DNA of 64,000 nt from Afipia sp. Lineage in GTDB: Bacteria; Pseudomonadota; Alphaproteobacteria; Rhizobiales; Xanthobacteraceae. The position numbers and the translations under genes were made by a program. Positions 45,453 through 55,421 of this stretch are shown here, piece after piece (position 1 is the stretch's first letter; each line of letters begins with the position of its first letter). The stretch covers positions 186,001 through 250,000 of the forward strand of contig JAFKER010000008.1 of assembly GCA_017308595.1 (NCBI GenBank), read 5' to 3'. The notes below the pieces were generated by a model. The model was not told the origin of the DNA. It made no database searches and saw nothing but the letters and a program-made list of their open reading frames with translations.

Positions 45453-46328
45453 TCAGAGATAGCCGGCGACGCGAAGCCGCTCGAAGGCGTCTTCGGTTTC
45501 GTGGTCGAGCGCGCGACCGGCGCGTTCCGGAATTTTCGTGGCTTTCAGCTCGGCGAGAATTTCCTCGATGTTCGAGGCATCCGACACGACAGGATTCGTA
45601 ATGTCCTGATCGCCCAGCGAGCGGTAACGCTTGCCGTTGTTCGACAGATAGAGCGGAATGATCGGAATGTTCTCGCGCTGGGTGTAGGCCCAGATATCTT
45701 CCTCGGTCCAATGCAGGATTGGATGGATGCGCAGATGCGCGCCCTGCGGCGGCGACGCGTTGAAGTGATCCCAGAATTCGGGCGGCTGATCGCGGACGTC
45801 CCAGCCGCCTTCCAGGCCGCGCGGCGAGAACACACGCTCTTTCGCGCGCGTCGCTTCCTCGTCGCGGCGGATGCCAGCGATCAATCCGTCGAAGCCGTAC
45901 TTGGCGAGGGCAAGCTTGAGGCCTTCGGTCTTGCGCGCAGCGGACCGTGCCGCAGGCGGCAATGTCGGATCGATTTCCTCGATAGGCGGGCAGTAATCGA
46001 CTTTAAGATCGAGATCCCATTCCTTCGCGTATTGATCGCGGAAGGCGTACATCTCGGGAAATTTCTTCTGCGTGTCCACGTGCAGCGCGGGGAACGGCAC
46101 CTTGCCGAAGAACGCCTTGCGCGCCAGCCAGATCATCACGTTGGAGTCTTTGCCGAGCGACCACAGCAGCGCGAGCTTCTTCAACCGCGCGAAGGCTTCG
46201 CGGAAAATATAGATGCTCTGCGCCTCGAGTTCATCGAGATGATCCATCGATGGGGCAACGGGCCTGGCGGCGAGGACGGATTTCGGTGCGGAAGAAGCTG
46301 CCAGAGGAGGTGTTACGTGGGTCGTCAT
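45453..46328 (-). CDS. cysD: Sulfate adenylyltransferase subunit 2
   Basis: A 291-residue PP-loop ATP pyrophosphatase that forms APS from ATP and sulfate. PP-motif 'LLWSLGKDSNVMIWLARKAF' (SxGKDS) and 'HVDTQKKFPEMYAFRDQYAKEW' identify CysD. The ~25 N-terminal residues are a variable Ala/Pro extension. First gene of cysD-cysNC, divergent from cysG. Confidence 0.95.
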   Translation of the reverse strand: MTTHVTPPLAASSAPKSVLAARPVAPSMDHLDELEAQSIYIFREAFARLKKLALLWSLGKDSNVMIWLARKAFFGKVPFPALHVDTQKKFPEMYAFRDQYAKEWDLDLKVDYCPPIEEIDPTLPPAARSAARKTEGLKLALAKYGFDGLIAGIRRDEEATRAKERVFSPRGLEGGWDVRDQPPEFWDHFNASPPQGAHLRIHPILHWTEEDIWAYTQRENIPIIPLYLSNNGKRYRSLGDQDITNPVVSDASNIEEILAELKATKIPERAGRALDHETEDAFERLRVAGYL

Positions 46329-46493
46329 GGGATCACTCCGTCCCGGACGGGCGATGCCCGCAGGCCGTTTTCAGCGCGGGACGCAGCGGCACTCGGGCGA
46401 GGCAATTCGCCATCCAGATGTGACACGAGAAGATGCATCTCTTTTGCGCGTGCTTCGTGGTACGAATTTCTAAGTTTGCGATGCAGCGTAGAA

Positions 46494-46505
46494 GAAATAA
46501 TTTTC
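46494..46505. promoter_or_regulatory. Near-palindromic 12-mer A in the cysD/cysG gap
   Basis: GAAATAATTTTC. Nearly the reverse complement of element B; centres are 42 bases apart (about four helical turns). Candidate operator for a sulfur regulator. Confidence 0.35.
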
Positions 46506-46535
46506 TCTTTAAGCCGCTTGCAAGATACATAAATA

Positions 46536-46547
46536 GAAAATAATTTC
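46536..46547. promoter_or_regulatory. Near-palindromic 12-mer B in the cysD/cysG gap
   Basis: GAAAATAATTTC, 34 bases before the cysG ATG. One mismatch from the reverse complement of element A. Confidence 0.35.
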
Positions 46548-46580
46548 AGTCAACCCCGTAATTGGGGAGCGGAGTTTCAC

Positions 46581-48017
46581 ATGCGGTTTCTGCCGGTTTT
46601 TCTCGATCTGCAAGCCGGGCCAGTTGTTCTGGTCGGCGCGGGCGAACCTGCGCAGGCAAAATTGCGCCTGTTGCTGGCAGCCGAGGCGCGTGTGCGCTGG
46701 TTCGCGACCGATGGGCAGCATGATGTGTCACGGTTTGATGCCGCCGCGGCATCGCGCGTGGAGTTCGCGAATGATGATCCGCTCACCGCAGATCTTTCCA
46801 ACGTGATCGCGGTTCTTTGCGCAGGTGCGGGCGAGACGGGCCATGCGATGGCGTCGCGTGCCCGTTCACTCGGTGTCCCTGTCAACGTGATGGATGAAGT
46901 CGCGCATTCGACCTTCATCTTCCCGGCCATTGTCGACCGTGGCGATGTCGTCGTGGCCGTCGGCACCGGAGGCGCTTCGCCTGTGGTTGCGCGCCGTGTG
47001 CGCGAGCGTATCGAAGCTATGCTCCCGGCGCGGATCGGCGATCTCGCGTCATTCGCAGGTCGCTGGCGCGACGCGATAAAGGCGCGGCTTCCCGACGTGG
47101 CGATGCGCCGCCTGTTCTGGGAGCGCGTCATCGATGGACCGATAGGCGCTGACGTGCTGGCGGGACGTATCAGCGATGCCAATTGCAAGCTGACATCGCT
47201 TCACGATCCCGTGGCGTTTGCTGCAAGTGGCGGCGAAGGCATCGTGACATTGGTCGGCGCAGGGCCGGGCGATCCGGATCTTCTCACGGTGAAGGCGCTC
47301 CGCGCGCTGCAGGATGCGGATGTCGTTTTCTACGACGATCTGGTCTCGCCGGAAATTCTCGACCGCGCGCGGCGTGACGCTGCGCGGGTGCCGGTCGGAC
47401 GCCGCGTCGGCAAGCCCGGCATTGGACAGGACAAGATTCATCGCCTTCTGATCGAAGCGGCGCAGTCCGGAAAACGAGCTGTGCGCCTTAAGGGTGGCGA
47501 TCCGTTTATCTTCGGGCGCGGCGGCGAGGAAATCGCGGCGCTGCGTGCGGCGGGCGTTGCTTATGCCGTGATCCCCGGCATCACCGCGGGCCTCGGTGCG
47601 GCTTCGCAATTCGAAGTGCCGCTGACCTACCGCCAGGAAGCGCTGCGCATCACCTTTCTCACCGCGCACAAGGCGGAAGATGCCGGCAATGTCGACTGGT
47701 CCACACTCACCGACACCAAGATGACCGTCGTCGTCTACATGGGCATGACTGCGGCCCCAAGCATTCGCGAAGGCCTGCTTGCCGCAGGACGCTCGCCGGA
47801 GACACCGGTCGGCGTGTTTGCGCGCGTGACACGCACAGACTCGCAGGCCGTGGTTGGCACGCTTCGCGATCTCCCCTCGCTCGCCGATCAGGTGACGGCC
47901 GGTCCCGCCATTCTGATCATTGGCGATGTCGTTTCCCGCTCCGCCCCGTGGCGGAACGGGCAATTCCAAGCAACCCCCGATGACCTCATCTCTGACCTGT
48001 TAATGGCTGCCGAATGA
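46581..48017 (+). CDS. cysG: Siroheme synthase CysG
   Basis: A 478-residue trifunctional enzyme supplying siroheme to the sulfite reductase. The N-terminal ~205 residues are precorrin-2 dehydrogenase/ferrochelatase ('MRFLPVFLDLQAGPVVLVGAGEPAQAKL', 'GTGGASPVVARRVRERIE'). The C-terminal ~260 are uroporphyrinogen-III methyltransferase ('VTLVGAGPGDPDLLTVKALRALQDADVVFYDDLV', 'RLKGGDPFIFGRGGEE'). Its stop overlaps the next start (ATGA). Confidence 0.95.
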   Translation: MRFLPVFLDLQAGPVVLVGAGEPAQAKLRLLLAAEARVRWFATDGQHDVSRFDAAAASRVEFANDDPLTADLSNVIAVLCAGAGETGHAMASRARSLGVPVNVMDEVAHSTFIFPAIVDRGDVVVAVGTGGASPVVARRVRERIEAMLPARIGDLASFAGRWRDAIKARLPDVAMRRLFWERVIDGPIGADVLAGRISDANCKLTSLHDPVAFAASGGEGIVTLVGAGPGDPDLLTVKALRALQDADVVFYDDLVSPEILDRARRDAARVPVGRRVGKPGIGQDKIHRLLIEAAQSGKRAVRLKGGDPFIFGRGGEEIAALRAAGVAYAVIPGITAGLGAASQFEVPLTYRQEALRITFLTAHKAEDAGNVDWSTLTDTKMTVVVYMGMTAAPSIREGLLAAGRSPETPVGVFARVTRTDSQAVVGTLRDLPSLADQVTAGPAILIIGDVVSRSAPWRNGQFQATPDDLISDLLMAAE

Positions 48018-48325
48018 CCTCACCTCTGCAACAGAAGATCAAGATCGCCGGTCCCTCCATCGTCACCGCCAACCGCACCCGTGACGGCGCCGTGATCTAT
48101 CGCACCTCATCTCACGATTGGTCTGTGAAACTCGATGACGCGGCCATCGTTCGTAATGCGGACGATGCACGCGCCTTGCTCGCTGAATCCGTCGCCGACG
48201 ACATCGGTTCGGTGGGCGCCTATATCGCGCCGGTTGAGATTGGCGAGGACGGAATCCAGCCCGGTAACTTGCGCGAGAAAATCCGCCAGCAGGGTGTGAC
48301 CATCGATCTTCTCGTCTCGGCCTGA
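48014..48325 (+). CDS. DUF2849 protein of the sulfur assimilation operon
   Basis: A 103-residue small protein: 'GPSIVTANRTRDGAVIYRTSSHDWSVKLDDAAIV' and 'GAYIAPVEIGEDGIQPGNLREKIRQQG' fit DUF2849. Found between cysG and cysI in many alphaproteobacteria; function unknown, perhaps in sulfite reductase maturation or electron supply. Translationally coupled to cysG by a 4-base overlap. Confidence 0.88.
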   Translation: MTSPLQQKIKIAGPSIVTANRTRDGAVIYRTSSHDWSVKLDDAAIVRNADDARALLAESVADDIGSVGAYIAPVEIGEDGIQPGNLREKIRQQGVTIDLLVSA

Positions 48326-48366
48326 GCCGCGACAGTTTCAAGGCAGGTTTCTGCAAGGCTTTTGTG

Positions 48367-50022
48367 ATGTACGCTTACGACGAACTCGACCGGACCATCG
48401 TCAACGAACGTGTTTCGGAGTTTCGCGATCAGGTCGCGCGCCGGCTCTCCGGTGAACTGACGGAAGACGAATTCAAGTCGCTCCGGCTGATGAACGGCGT
48501 CTACCTGCAGCTCCACGCCTACATGCTGCGGATCGCGATTCCGTACGGCACCTTGTCGTCGAAGCAGCTCCGTGCACTGGCTCATGTCGCGCGTAAGTAC
48601 GATCGCGGCTATGGTCATTTCACCACGCGGCAGAACATCCAGTACAACTGGATCAAGCTCGCCGAGATTCCCGACGCGCTGGAGCATCTTGCCAAGGTCG
48701 GCATCCATGGCATGCAGACCTCCGGCAATTGCATTCGCAACGTCACTTCGGATCAGTGGGCGGGCGTTGTACCCGACGAGGTCGAGGACCCGCGCATCTG
48801 GGCGGAAATCCTGCGACAGTATTCAACGCTGCATCCGGAATTCTCGTTCCTGCCGCGCAAGTTCAAGTTCGCGATCACTGCTGCGAATCACGACCGCGCG
48901 GCGATCAAAGTTCATGATATCGGGCTGCGCATTTACAAAAACGCCGCGGGTGAAACGGGATTCGAAGTGCTGGTCGGCGGCGGACTCGGCCGCACGCCGT
49001 TCATCGCCAAGACCATCAATGAATTCGTCAGCCGCCGCGATATCCTGAGCTATGTCGAGGCGATCCTGCGCGTCTACAATCAGTATGGACGCCGCGACAA
49101 CATTTACAAGGCGCGGATCAAGATTCTGGTCCACGAGCTTGGCATCGAGAAGTTCAAGCAGGAAGTCGAGGAAGAATGGGCGCAGATGCGGGGCGGCGCG
49201 CTGGCGCTCGATGACGCCGAGATCGAGGATATCCGCTCGCGATTCTTCTATCCGGGCTATGCGAAGCTTGGCGATACGCCGCCTGAATTGACCAAGGCAC
49301 TGCAAAATCCGAATTTCGAAGCCTGGTACAGGAACTCGGTCGCGACTCACAAGCAGGCCGGTTACAGCATTGTGACGCTCTCGCTGAAGCCGGTCGGCGG
49401 TCCTCCGGGCGATGCCACGGCTGAACAGATGGACGAGATTGCCGATCTTGCCGACAAGTATTCGTTCGGTGAAATCCGCGTCGGCCATGAACAGAACCTC
49501 GCACTGCCGCATGTCGCCCAGCGCGATTTGCCGGCGCTGTGGCGCGCGCTCGACAAGATCGGTGTCGCGACGCCGAACGTGAATCTGGTTACCGACATCA
49601 TTGCGTGCCCCGGCCTCGATTATTGCTCGCTCGCCAACGCGCGCTCGATCCCGATCGCGCAGGAGATCACGCGCCGGTTCGCCAATCCTGACACGGCTAA
49701 CTTGATCGGCAGGCTGCACATCAATATCTCGGGCTGCATCAATGCCTGCGGCCATCACCATGTCGGCCATATCGGTATTCTCGGTGTCGAGAAGAACGGT
49801 GAGGAATTCTACCAAATCACCATCGGCGGCCGCGCAGATGAGAACGCCATGCTTGGTAATTTGGTGGGGCCTGCGGTGCCGTTCGATCAGGTGGCCGATG
49901 TCATCGAGGACATTGTCGAGGCCTATCTGGCGCTGCGTCAGCGGCCGGATGAATTGTTCGTCGATGCGGTGAAGCGTCTTGGTGTCGCGCCTTTCAAGGA
50001 GCGGGTCTATGCCACTCGTTAA
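48367..50022 (+). CDS. cysI: Sulfite reductase hemoprotein (ferredoxin-type nitrite/sulfite reductase family)
   Basis: A 551-residue siroheme and 4Fe-4S enzyme reducing sulfite to sulfide. Cluster ligands lie in 'IACPGLDYCSLANARS' (C-x5-C) and 'SGCINACGHHHVGHIGILG' (C-x3-C). The two half-repeats each contain a parvin-like and an NiR/SiR domain. No flavoprotein partner (CysJ) lies in this operon, so the electron donor is probably ferredoxin or another protein. The ATG at 48367 was preferred to a GTG one codon upstream. Its end overlaps the next gene by 14 bases. Confidence 0.93.
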   Translation: MYAYDELDRTIVNERVSEFRDQVARRLSGELTEDEFKSLRLMNGVYLQLHAYMLRIAIPYGTLSSKQLRALAHVARKYDRGYGHFTTRQNIQYNWIKLAEIPDALEHLAKVGIHGMQTSGNCIRNVTSDQWAGVVPDEVEDPRIWAEILRQYSTLHPEFSFLPRKFKFAITAANHDRAAIKVHDIGLRIYKNAAGETGFEVLVGGGLGRTPFIAKTINEFVSRRDILSYVEAILRVYNQYGRRDNIYKARIKILVHELGIEKFKQEVEEEWAQMRGGALALDDAEIEDIRSRFFYPGYAKLGDTPPELTKALQNPNFEAWYRNSVATHKQAGYSIVTLSLKPVGGPPGDATAEQMDEIADLADKYSFGEIRVGHEQNLALPHVAQRDLPALWRALDKIGVATPNVNLVTDIIACPGLDYCSLANARSIPIAQEITRRFANPDTANLIGRLHINISGCINACGHHHVGHIGILGVEKNGEEFYQITIGGRADENAMLGNLVGPAVPFDQVADVIEDIVEAYLALRQRPDELFVDAVKRLGVAPFKERVYATR

Positions 50023-50521
50023 AGGCAACACGGTCATCGCTGACGAGTTTCTGCACCCTGCCGATGATGCAGACCTTCCCGCTGCGGGTGCCGTGTTGGT
50101 TCCTGCTGAGCGCTTCTTGAAAGATCCGGAAGCTGTTCTGGCTCGCAAGGAGAAGATCGGGGTGATCTGGCCCAACAGCCGCGATATCGACGATCTGTTG
50201 CCGTATCTGGATCGACTGGCGGTGGTCGCGCTGGTGTTTCCGGTGTTCCGCGACGGCCGTGCCTATTCGCAAGCGCGGCTTTTGCGCGAACGTCACACCT
50301 TCAAGGGTGAGTTGCGCGCCACCGGACAGGTGCTGCGCGATCAGTTCCTGTTCATGCTGCGCGCCGGATTCGACGCCTTCGAAGTAAAGAAGGAGAAGGA
50401 CGCGCAGGTGTTTGCCGACGTCGCCAAGCGCTTCTCCGTCTTCTATCAACCGACCGGCGATGGCCGCGTCACTGCGTTTCACCGTAGAATGATGCGTCTT
50501 CCGGAAAGTGTCCGGTTATGA
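50009..50521 (+). CDS. DUF934 protein of the sulfur assimilation operon
   Basis: A 170-residue protein: 'MPLVKGNTVIADEFLHPADD', 'LDRLAVVALVFPVFRDGRAYSQARLLRER' and 'GELRATGQVLRDQFLFMLRAGFDAFEV' are the DUF934 pattern. Almost always found between cysI and cysH in alpha- and betaproteobacteria; suggested to help sulfite reduction, mechanism unknown. Overlaps cysI by 14 and cysH by 4 bases. Confidence 0.92.
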   Translation: MPLVKGNTVIADEFLHPADDADLPAAGAVLVPAERFLKDPEAVLARKEKIGVIWPNSRDIDDLLPYLDRLAVVALVFPVFRDGRAYSQARLLRERHTFKGELRATGQVLRDQFLFMLRAGFDAFEVKKEKDAQVFADVAKRFSVFYQPTGDGRVTAFHRRMMRLPESVRL

Positions 50522-51267
50522 GCACGGCGGTTCCAGCGTTCCTCTCGCAAGCGTCTGCCGACGTTTCGTCTGCGCTTGTTGTGGCGGAGGCCGCTGAGCT
50601 TGATCGCGCGCTCGCAAATGCGTCGCCGACGGAAATCATTGCCGCTGCGGTCAAGGCCGTAGGCCGAGACAAGCTTGCTGTGGTGTCGTCATTCGGCACG
50701 GAGTCTGCGGCGCTGCTGAAGCTGGCCGCCGATGTGGATCCGGCAATCCCGGTTGTGTTTCTCGATACCGGCTGGCTGTTCGAGGAAACGCTGGCCTATC
50801 GCGACACACTCATAAAGTTGCTCGGCCTGAGCGATGTGCGCACGATCCATCCGTTGAGCGATGCGCTCGCGCGCGAGGACAGCGATCGCGACCTGTGGTT
50901 CTCCAATCCCGATCAGTGCTGCTACATCCGCAAGGTGGAGCCGCTGGCCCGTGCGCTGTCATCCTTCGATGGTTGGATCAACGGGCGCAAGCGATTTCAG
51001 GGCGGCGACCGTGCGTCGATTCCCGTGGTCGAAGCCGATGGCGCGCGGCTGAAGTTCAATCCGCTTGCGAATGCGACGCTGGATGAACTCAAAGCGCTGT
51101 ATGCGACGATGAACCTGCCGCCGCATCCTTTGGTCGCATCAGGATTCACCTCGATCGGGTGTATGCCTTGCACGAGCCGTACGCTTCCCGGCGAGGACGC
51201 GCGCGCAGGCCGCTGGCGTGACAGAGGCAAGACAGAATGCGGCATTCACGTCACCAAAACTCCGTAA
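50518..51267 (+). CDS. cysH: Assimilatory APS reductase (CysH family with 4Fe-4S cluster)
   Basis: A 249-residue reductase converting APS (possibly also PAPS) to sulfite with thioredoxin. It has the PP-loop-like 'VVSSFGTESAALLKL', the Cys pairs 'DQCCYIRKVEPL' and 'IGCMPCTSRT' that bind a 4Fe-4S cluster and mark the APS-using branch, and the catalytic C-terminal Cys in 'RDRGKTECGIH'. Last gene of the cysG operon. Confidence 0.93.
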   Translation: MSTAVPAFLSQASADVSSALVVAEAAELDRALANASPTEIIAAAVKAVGRDKLAVVSSFGTESAALLKLAADVDPAIPVVFLDTGWLFEETLAYRDTLIKLLGLSDVRTIHPLSDALAREDSDRDLWFSNPDQCCYIRKVEPLARALSSFDGWINGRKRFQGGDRASIPVVEADGARLKFNPLANATLDELKALYATMNLPPHPLVASGFTSIGCMPCTSRTLPGEDARAGRWRDRGKTECGIHVTKTP

Positions 51268-51420
51268 AATTTTGTCTTCTTGAAAGCCGAAGTTTCTTGG
51301 AACGTTTGCCCAGCAATCCTGATAAGAATGAAATCCGGTTTCGTTGACAGAACCACATGATTTCCAGAGTTTCACCTCTTCCTGATGACGATGATGTCGT
51401 CACATCGAATGGAGATTGAA

Positions 51421-52422
51421 ATGGTTCGCAATTCGTTTGTCGGCCGTCTTCTGGTGGCCGGAAGTCTGATCTGGGCGGGCTCGGCGCTCGCCGCAGACGT
51501 GTCGCTGCTCAATGTGTCCTACGATCCGACGCGCGAGCTTTATGTGGAATTCAACAAGGCCTTCTCCGCCGCCTATCAGAAAGAGAGCGGCAAGAGCATC
51601 GAGATCAAGCAATCGCATGGCGGCTCGGGTTCGCAGGCGCGCTCGGTGATCGACGGCCTGCAGGCGGACGTGGTGACGCTGGCGCTTGCCTATGACATCG
51701 ACGCCATCGCCAACAAGGGTCTTCTGAAGAAGGACTGGCAAAAGAGCCTGCCGCAGAATTCGTCGCCGTATACGTCGACAATTGTGTTCCTGGTGCGCAA
51801 AGGCAACCCGAAGGGCATCAAGGATTGGGACGATCTGGTGAAGAGCGGCGTTCAGGTGATCACGCCAAATCCGAAGACTTCGGGCGGCGCGCGCTGGAAT
51901 TATCTGGCGGCCTGGGGCTATGGCCTGAAGAAGTTCGGCTCCGAGGACAAGGCAAAGAAGTTCGTCGGCGATATCTACAAGAACGTACCGGTGCTCGACA
52001 CAGGCGCGCGCGGCTCGACGGTTACGTTTGTCGAGCGCGGCGTTGGTGACGTATTGCTTGCGTGGGAGAACGAAGCCTTCCTCGCGGTGAAGGAATTCGG
52101 CAAGGACAAGTTCGAGATCGTGGCTCCGCCGCTCTCGATCCTTGCCGAGCCGCCAGTTGCGGTGGTGGACGCCGTCTCCGACAAGAAGGGCACGCGCAGC
52201 GCTGCTGAAGCCTACCTGAAATACTGGTACACCAAGGAAGGCCAGGAAATCGCGGCGCGGAATTTCTATCGCCCGCGCGATGCTGCAGTCGGTGAGAAGT
52301 ATGCGGACGCCTTTGCGAAGGTTGAGCTTTTCACCATTGACGATGTATTCGGCGGCTGGACCAAGGCCCAGAAGGAACACTTCGGTGAAGGCGGCGTTTT
52401 CGATCAGATTTACAAGAACTGA
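51421..52422 (+). CDS. sbp: Periplasmic sulfate-binding protein
   Basis: A 333-residue sulfate receptor. Signal peptide ends '[23 protein letters not shown]', the family-typical mature start. Further signatures are '[35 protein letters not shown]' and '[19 protein letters not shown]'. The ATG at 51421 follows GGAGATTGAA. First gene of sbp-cysT-cysW-cysA, 150 bases after cysH. Confidence 0.95.
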   Translation: MVRNSFVGRLLVAGSLIWAGSALAADVSLLNVSYDPTRELYVEFNKAFSAAYQKESGKSIEIKQSHGGSGSQARSVIDGLQADVVTLALAYDIDAIANKGLLKKDWQKSLPQNSSPYTSTIVFLVRKGNPKGIKDWDDLVKSGVQVITPNPKTSGGARWNYLAAWGYGLKKFGSEDKAKKFVGDIYKNVPVLDTGARGSTVTFVERGVGDVLLAWENEAFLAVKEFGKDKFEIVAPPLSILAEPPVAVVDAVSDKKGTRSAAEAYLKYWYTKEGQEIAARNFYRPRDAAVGEKYADAFAKVELFTIDDVFGGWTKAQKEHFGEGGVFDQIYKN

Positions 52423-52449
52423 CTCAGAACGCGGAGTGATGGGGGCATC

Positions 52450-53292
52450 GTGAGCGGGAGGGCAGGACGACGACGGGCATTGCCGGGCTTTGGTCTCACC
52501 ATGGGACTGACGCTGACATGGCTATCGATTATCGTCCTGATTCCGCTCGCGGGCCTTTTCATCAAAACATCTGAACTCAGTCTCTTCCAGTTCTGGGACA
52601 TTCTCACCGCCCGACGCACCCTAAACGCGCTGAGGATTTCGTTCGGTCTGGCGTTTCTGGCCGCACTGGTCAATCTGGTGATGGGAATGATCATCGTCTG
52701 GGTGCTGGTGCGCTACAGGTTTCCCGGCCGCCGCATCTTCGATGCCATCGTTGACATCCCGTTCGCACTACCGACCGCGGTTGCGGGTGTGGCGTTGACC
52801 GCGTTATTCGCACAGAAGGGCTGGCTCGGCGCGCCTCTGGCTGCATGGGGCATCAAGGTCGCGTTCACGCCGATCGGCATTTTCGTGGCGATGATTTTTA
52901 TCGGTTTCCCGTTTGTGGTGCGCACGGTGCAGCCGGTGCTGATCGATCTTGAGATCGAAGTAGAAGAAGCGGCGGCCTCACTCGGCGCGTCGCGCTGGGA
53001 TATTATCCGCCGTGTCATTCTTCCCAGTCTCACGCCAGCCATTCTGACGGGTTTTGCATTGGCTTTTGCCCGCGCCGTCGGCGAATACGGTTCGGTGATT
53101 TTTATCGCAGGTAACCTGCCGAACGTGTCGGAGATTGCGCCGCTCTTGATCGTGATCCGGCTGTCTGAATTCCGTTATGCGGACGCGACGGCCATCGCGG
53201 TGATCATGCTGGTCGTCTCGTTCCTGGTCATTTTTACCATCAATCGTATTCAACGCTGGGCGCAGACGCGCGGCGTTGCGGTTCAGGTCTGA
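52450..53292 (+). CDS. cysT: Sulfate ABC transporter permease CysT
   Basis: A 280-residue permease with six helices and the EAA loop '[30 protein letters not shown]'. '[15 protein letters not shown]' is typical of CysT. Start codon GTG at 52450. It forms the sulfate channel with CysW, which starts 8 bases later. Confidence 0.95.
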   Translation: MSGRAGRRRALPGFGLTMGLTLTWLSIIVLIPLAGLFIKTSELSLFQFWDILTARRTLNALRISFGLAFLAALVNLVMGMIIVWVLVRYRFPGRRIFDAIVDIPFALPTAVAGVALTALFAQKGWLGAPLAAWGIKVAFTPIGIFVAMIFIGFPFVVRTVQPVLIDLEIEVEEAAASLGASRWDIIRRVILPSLTPAILTGFALAFARAVGEYGSVIFIAGNLPNVSEIAPLLIVIRLSEFRYADATAIAVIMLVVSFLVIFTINRIQRWAQTRGVAVQV

Positions 53293-53300
53293 GCATCGCC

Positions 53301-54167
53301 ATGGTGATTAACCGGCCAAAGTCCACGTCCGCGCATGAAATTCGCACCGAGCCGTTTTTGGTGCGCTGGACGCTGATTACGATCGCGATTCTGTTCCTGA
53401 CGATCTTTGTCGTGTTGCCGCTGGTGGTGGTGTTCACCGAGGCCTTCTCGCGCGGCGTGGGCGCTTATTTTTCGGCGCTGTCCGATCCGGAGGCCTTGTC
53501 GGCGATCCGGCTGACACTGACGGTTGCGGCGATCTCGGTGGGCCTCAATCTGGTATTCGGCGTGATCGCGGCATGGGCCATCGCCAAGTTCGAGTTTCGC
53601 GGCAAGGTCTTCCTGATCACGCTGATCGATCTGCCGTTCTCGGTCTCGCCGGTGATCTCCGGTCTCGTGTTCGTTCTGCTGTTCGGTGCGCAGGGATTTT
53701 TCGGGACATGGCTGCAGTCGCACGGCATCCAGATCCTGTTTGCGGTGCCGGGCATCGTGTTGGCGACGACCTTCGTGACCTTCCCGTTCGTGGCGCGCGA
53801 ACTGATCCCGCTGATGCAGGAACAGGGCACCCAGGAAGAGGAAGCGGCGATCTCGCTCGGCGCCTCCGGCCTGCGGACCTTTCTGCGCGTCACAATTCCC
53901 AACATCAAATGGGGCATTCTCTACGGCGTGTTGCTTTGTAACGCCCGTGCCATGGGCGAATTCGGCGCGGTTTCTGTGGTTTCGGGCCATATTCGCGGCG
54001 AAACCAACACGATGCCGCTGCTCGTCGAAATCCTCTATAATGAGTACCAGTTTGTGGCTTCGTTCGCGATCGCGTCATTGCTCGCATTTCTGGCGCTCGT
54101 GACCCTGATCGTGAAAACGGTGCTCGAAAGCCATCTCGAAGAAGGACAGCCTGCAAGTGACGATTGA
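53301..54167 (+). CDS. cysW: Sulfate ABC transporter permease CysW
   Basis: A 288-residue permease with the EAA loop '[27 protein letters not shown]' and '[36 protein letters not shown]', diagnostic of CysW. Its end overlaps cysA by 11 bases. Confidence 0.95.
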   Translation: MVINRPKSTSAHEIRTEPFLVRWTLITIAILFLTIFVVLPLVVVFTEAFSRGVGAYFSALSDPEALSAIRLTLTVAAISVGLNLVFGVIAAWAIAKFEFRGKVFLITLIDLPFSVSPVISGLVFVLLFGAQGFFGTWLQSHGIQILFAVPGIVLATTFVTFPFVARELIPLMQEQGTQEEEAAISLGASGLRTFLRVTIPNIKWGILYGVLLCNARAMGEFGAVSVVSGHIRGETNTMPLLVEILYNEYQFVASFAIASLLAFLALVTLIVKTVLESHLEEGQPASDD

Positions 54168-55206
54168 AGTCCGCAACATCGTGAAGCGATACGGCTCTTT
54201 CGCCGCGCTCGATCATGTCGATCTCAAGGTCGCGACCGGCGAACTGGTCGCGCTGCTCGGCCCGTCCGGCTCAGGCAAGACCTCGCTGCTGCGGATCATC
54301 GCAGGACTCGACTGGCCCGATGAAGGCTCGGTGATCTTCGACGGCGAGGATGCGCTGTCGCGCGGCGCGGGTGAGCGCCATGTCGGCTTCGTGTTCCAGC
54401 ACTATGCGCTGTTTCGTCATATGAGCGTGTTCGAGAACGTCGCGTTCGGTCTTCGCGTGCAGCCGCGCGCCATCCGCAAGGACGAGGCGCATATCAGGAA
54501 GCGCGTGAAGGAGTTGCTGGATCTGGTCCAGCTTGATTGGCTGGCGGATCGTTATCCGAGCCAGTTGTCGGGCGGTCAGCGCCAGCGTATCGCATTGGCG
54601 CGTGCGCTGGCCATCGAGCCGCGCATCCTGTTGCTGGACGAGCCGTTCGGTGCGCTCGACGCCAAGGTGCGTAAGGAACTGCGCCGCTGGCTGCGCCAGT
54701 TGCATGACGAGATTCATGTCACCTCGATTTTCGTCACCCACGATCAGGAAGAGGCGCTAGAAGTCGCCAACCGCGTGGTGGTGATGGACAAAGGCAAGAT
54801 CGAACAGATCGGAACGCCCGGTGACGTCTACGACAATCCCGCCACGGCCTTCGTTCACGGCTTTATCGGCGAATCCATCGTGCTGCCGGTGCAGGTGTCG
54901 GACGGCAAGGTCCGTCTTGGCGAGAAGGTGCTGAACCTCGAGCCGCGCGATGCCGTATCGGGGCCGTCGAACCTCTTCATCCGCCGCCATGATGTGTCGA
55001 TTGTCCCGGCAGGCAGCGGCATTCTTGAAGGCGACGTTAAGCATGTGCGTGCATTCGGCCCGACCCAGCGTGCGGACGTGGTGCTGCATAATGGCGCGAA
55101 CGAAACCCTGATCGAGATCGATGCTCCGCGTGACCGCGACCTCAAGCCCGGTGATGTGGTCAGCCTGCAACCTCGGCGTTACCGGTTGTTCCCTGCGGGA
55201 GCGTAG
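54157..55206 (+). CDS. cysA: Sulfate ABC transporter ATPase CysA
   Basis: A 349-residue ATPase: Walker A 'GPSGSGKTS', '[22 protein letters not shown]', signature '[16 protein letters not shown]', Walker B '[11 protein letters not shown]', and a C-terminal TOBE-like regulatory domain (from about residue 240). Start codon GTG at 54157, overlapping cysW. Completes the sulfate/thiosulfate importer. Confidence 0.95.
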   Translation: MTIEVRNIVKRYGSFAALDHVDLKVATGELVALLGPSGSGKTSLLRIIAGLDWPDEGSVIFDGEDALSRGAGERHVGFVFQHYALFRHMSVFENVAFGLRVQPRAIRKDEAHIRKRVKELLDLVQLDWLADRYPSQLSGGQRQRIALARALAIEPRILLLDEPFGALDAKVRKELRRWLRQLHDEIHVTSIFVTHDQEEALEVANRVVVMDKGKIEQIGTPGDVYDNPATAFVHGFIGESIVLPVQVSDGKVRLGEKVLNLEPRDAVSGPSNLFIRRHDVSIVPAGSGILEGDVKHVRAFGPTQRADVVLHNGANETLIEIDAPRDRDLKPGDVVSLQPRRYRLFPAGA

Positions 55207-55216
55207 TTAGAATGAC

Positions 55217-55302
55217 CGTCATGCGCGGGCTGGACCCGCGCATCCATCAAAAGAAGAGTCTTTCCAAGGAGATGGATTGCCGGCTCAAGCCCGGCAATGA
55301 CG
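55217..55302. repeat. REP-like palindromic element after cysA
   Basis: CGTCATGCGCGGGCT ... AGCCCGGCAATGACG form an imperfect inverted repeat with inner CATCCATC / GATGGATTG arms. It belongs to the 'CGTCATTGCCGGGCTTGACCCGGCAATCCATC' kind frequent in Bradyrhizobium relatives (recollection). It occupies most of the cysA-CAP gap. Confidence 0.75.
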
Positions 55303-55421
55303 ATTTGAGTGAGTAGCGGCCTCTGTGTCCCGCTTCATGGTTCCCTCTCGGTCCACCCCGCGTTCACCTTTCAGCCACTGTTGGTGTGCAACAAACCCTG
55401 ACCAAACGGTTGGGGACTCAG

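Noticed and set aside
44556-46532. Plus-strand open frame of about 650 codons
   Set aside because: It is the antisense shadow of cysNC and cysD, whose motifs are unmistakable; the translated sequence has no recognisable domain.
51268-51420. EcfG promoter before the sulfate-binding protein
   Set aside because: A GGAAC occurs but no CGTT-like element follows at 16 or 17 bases.
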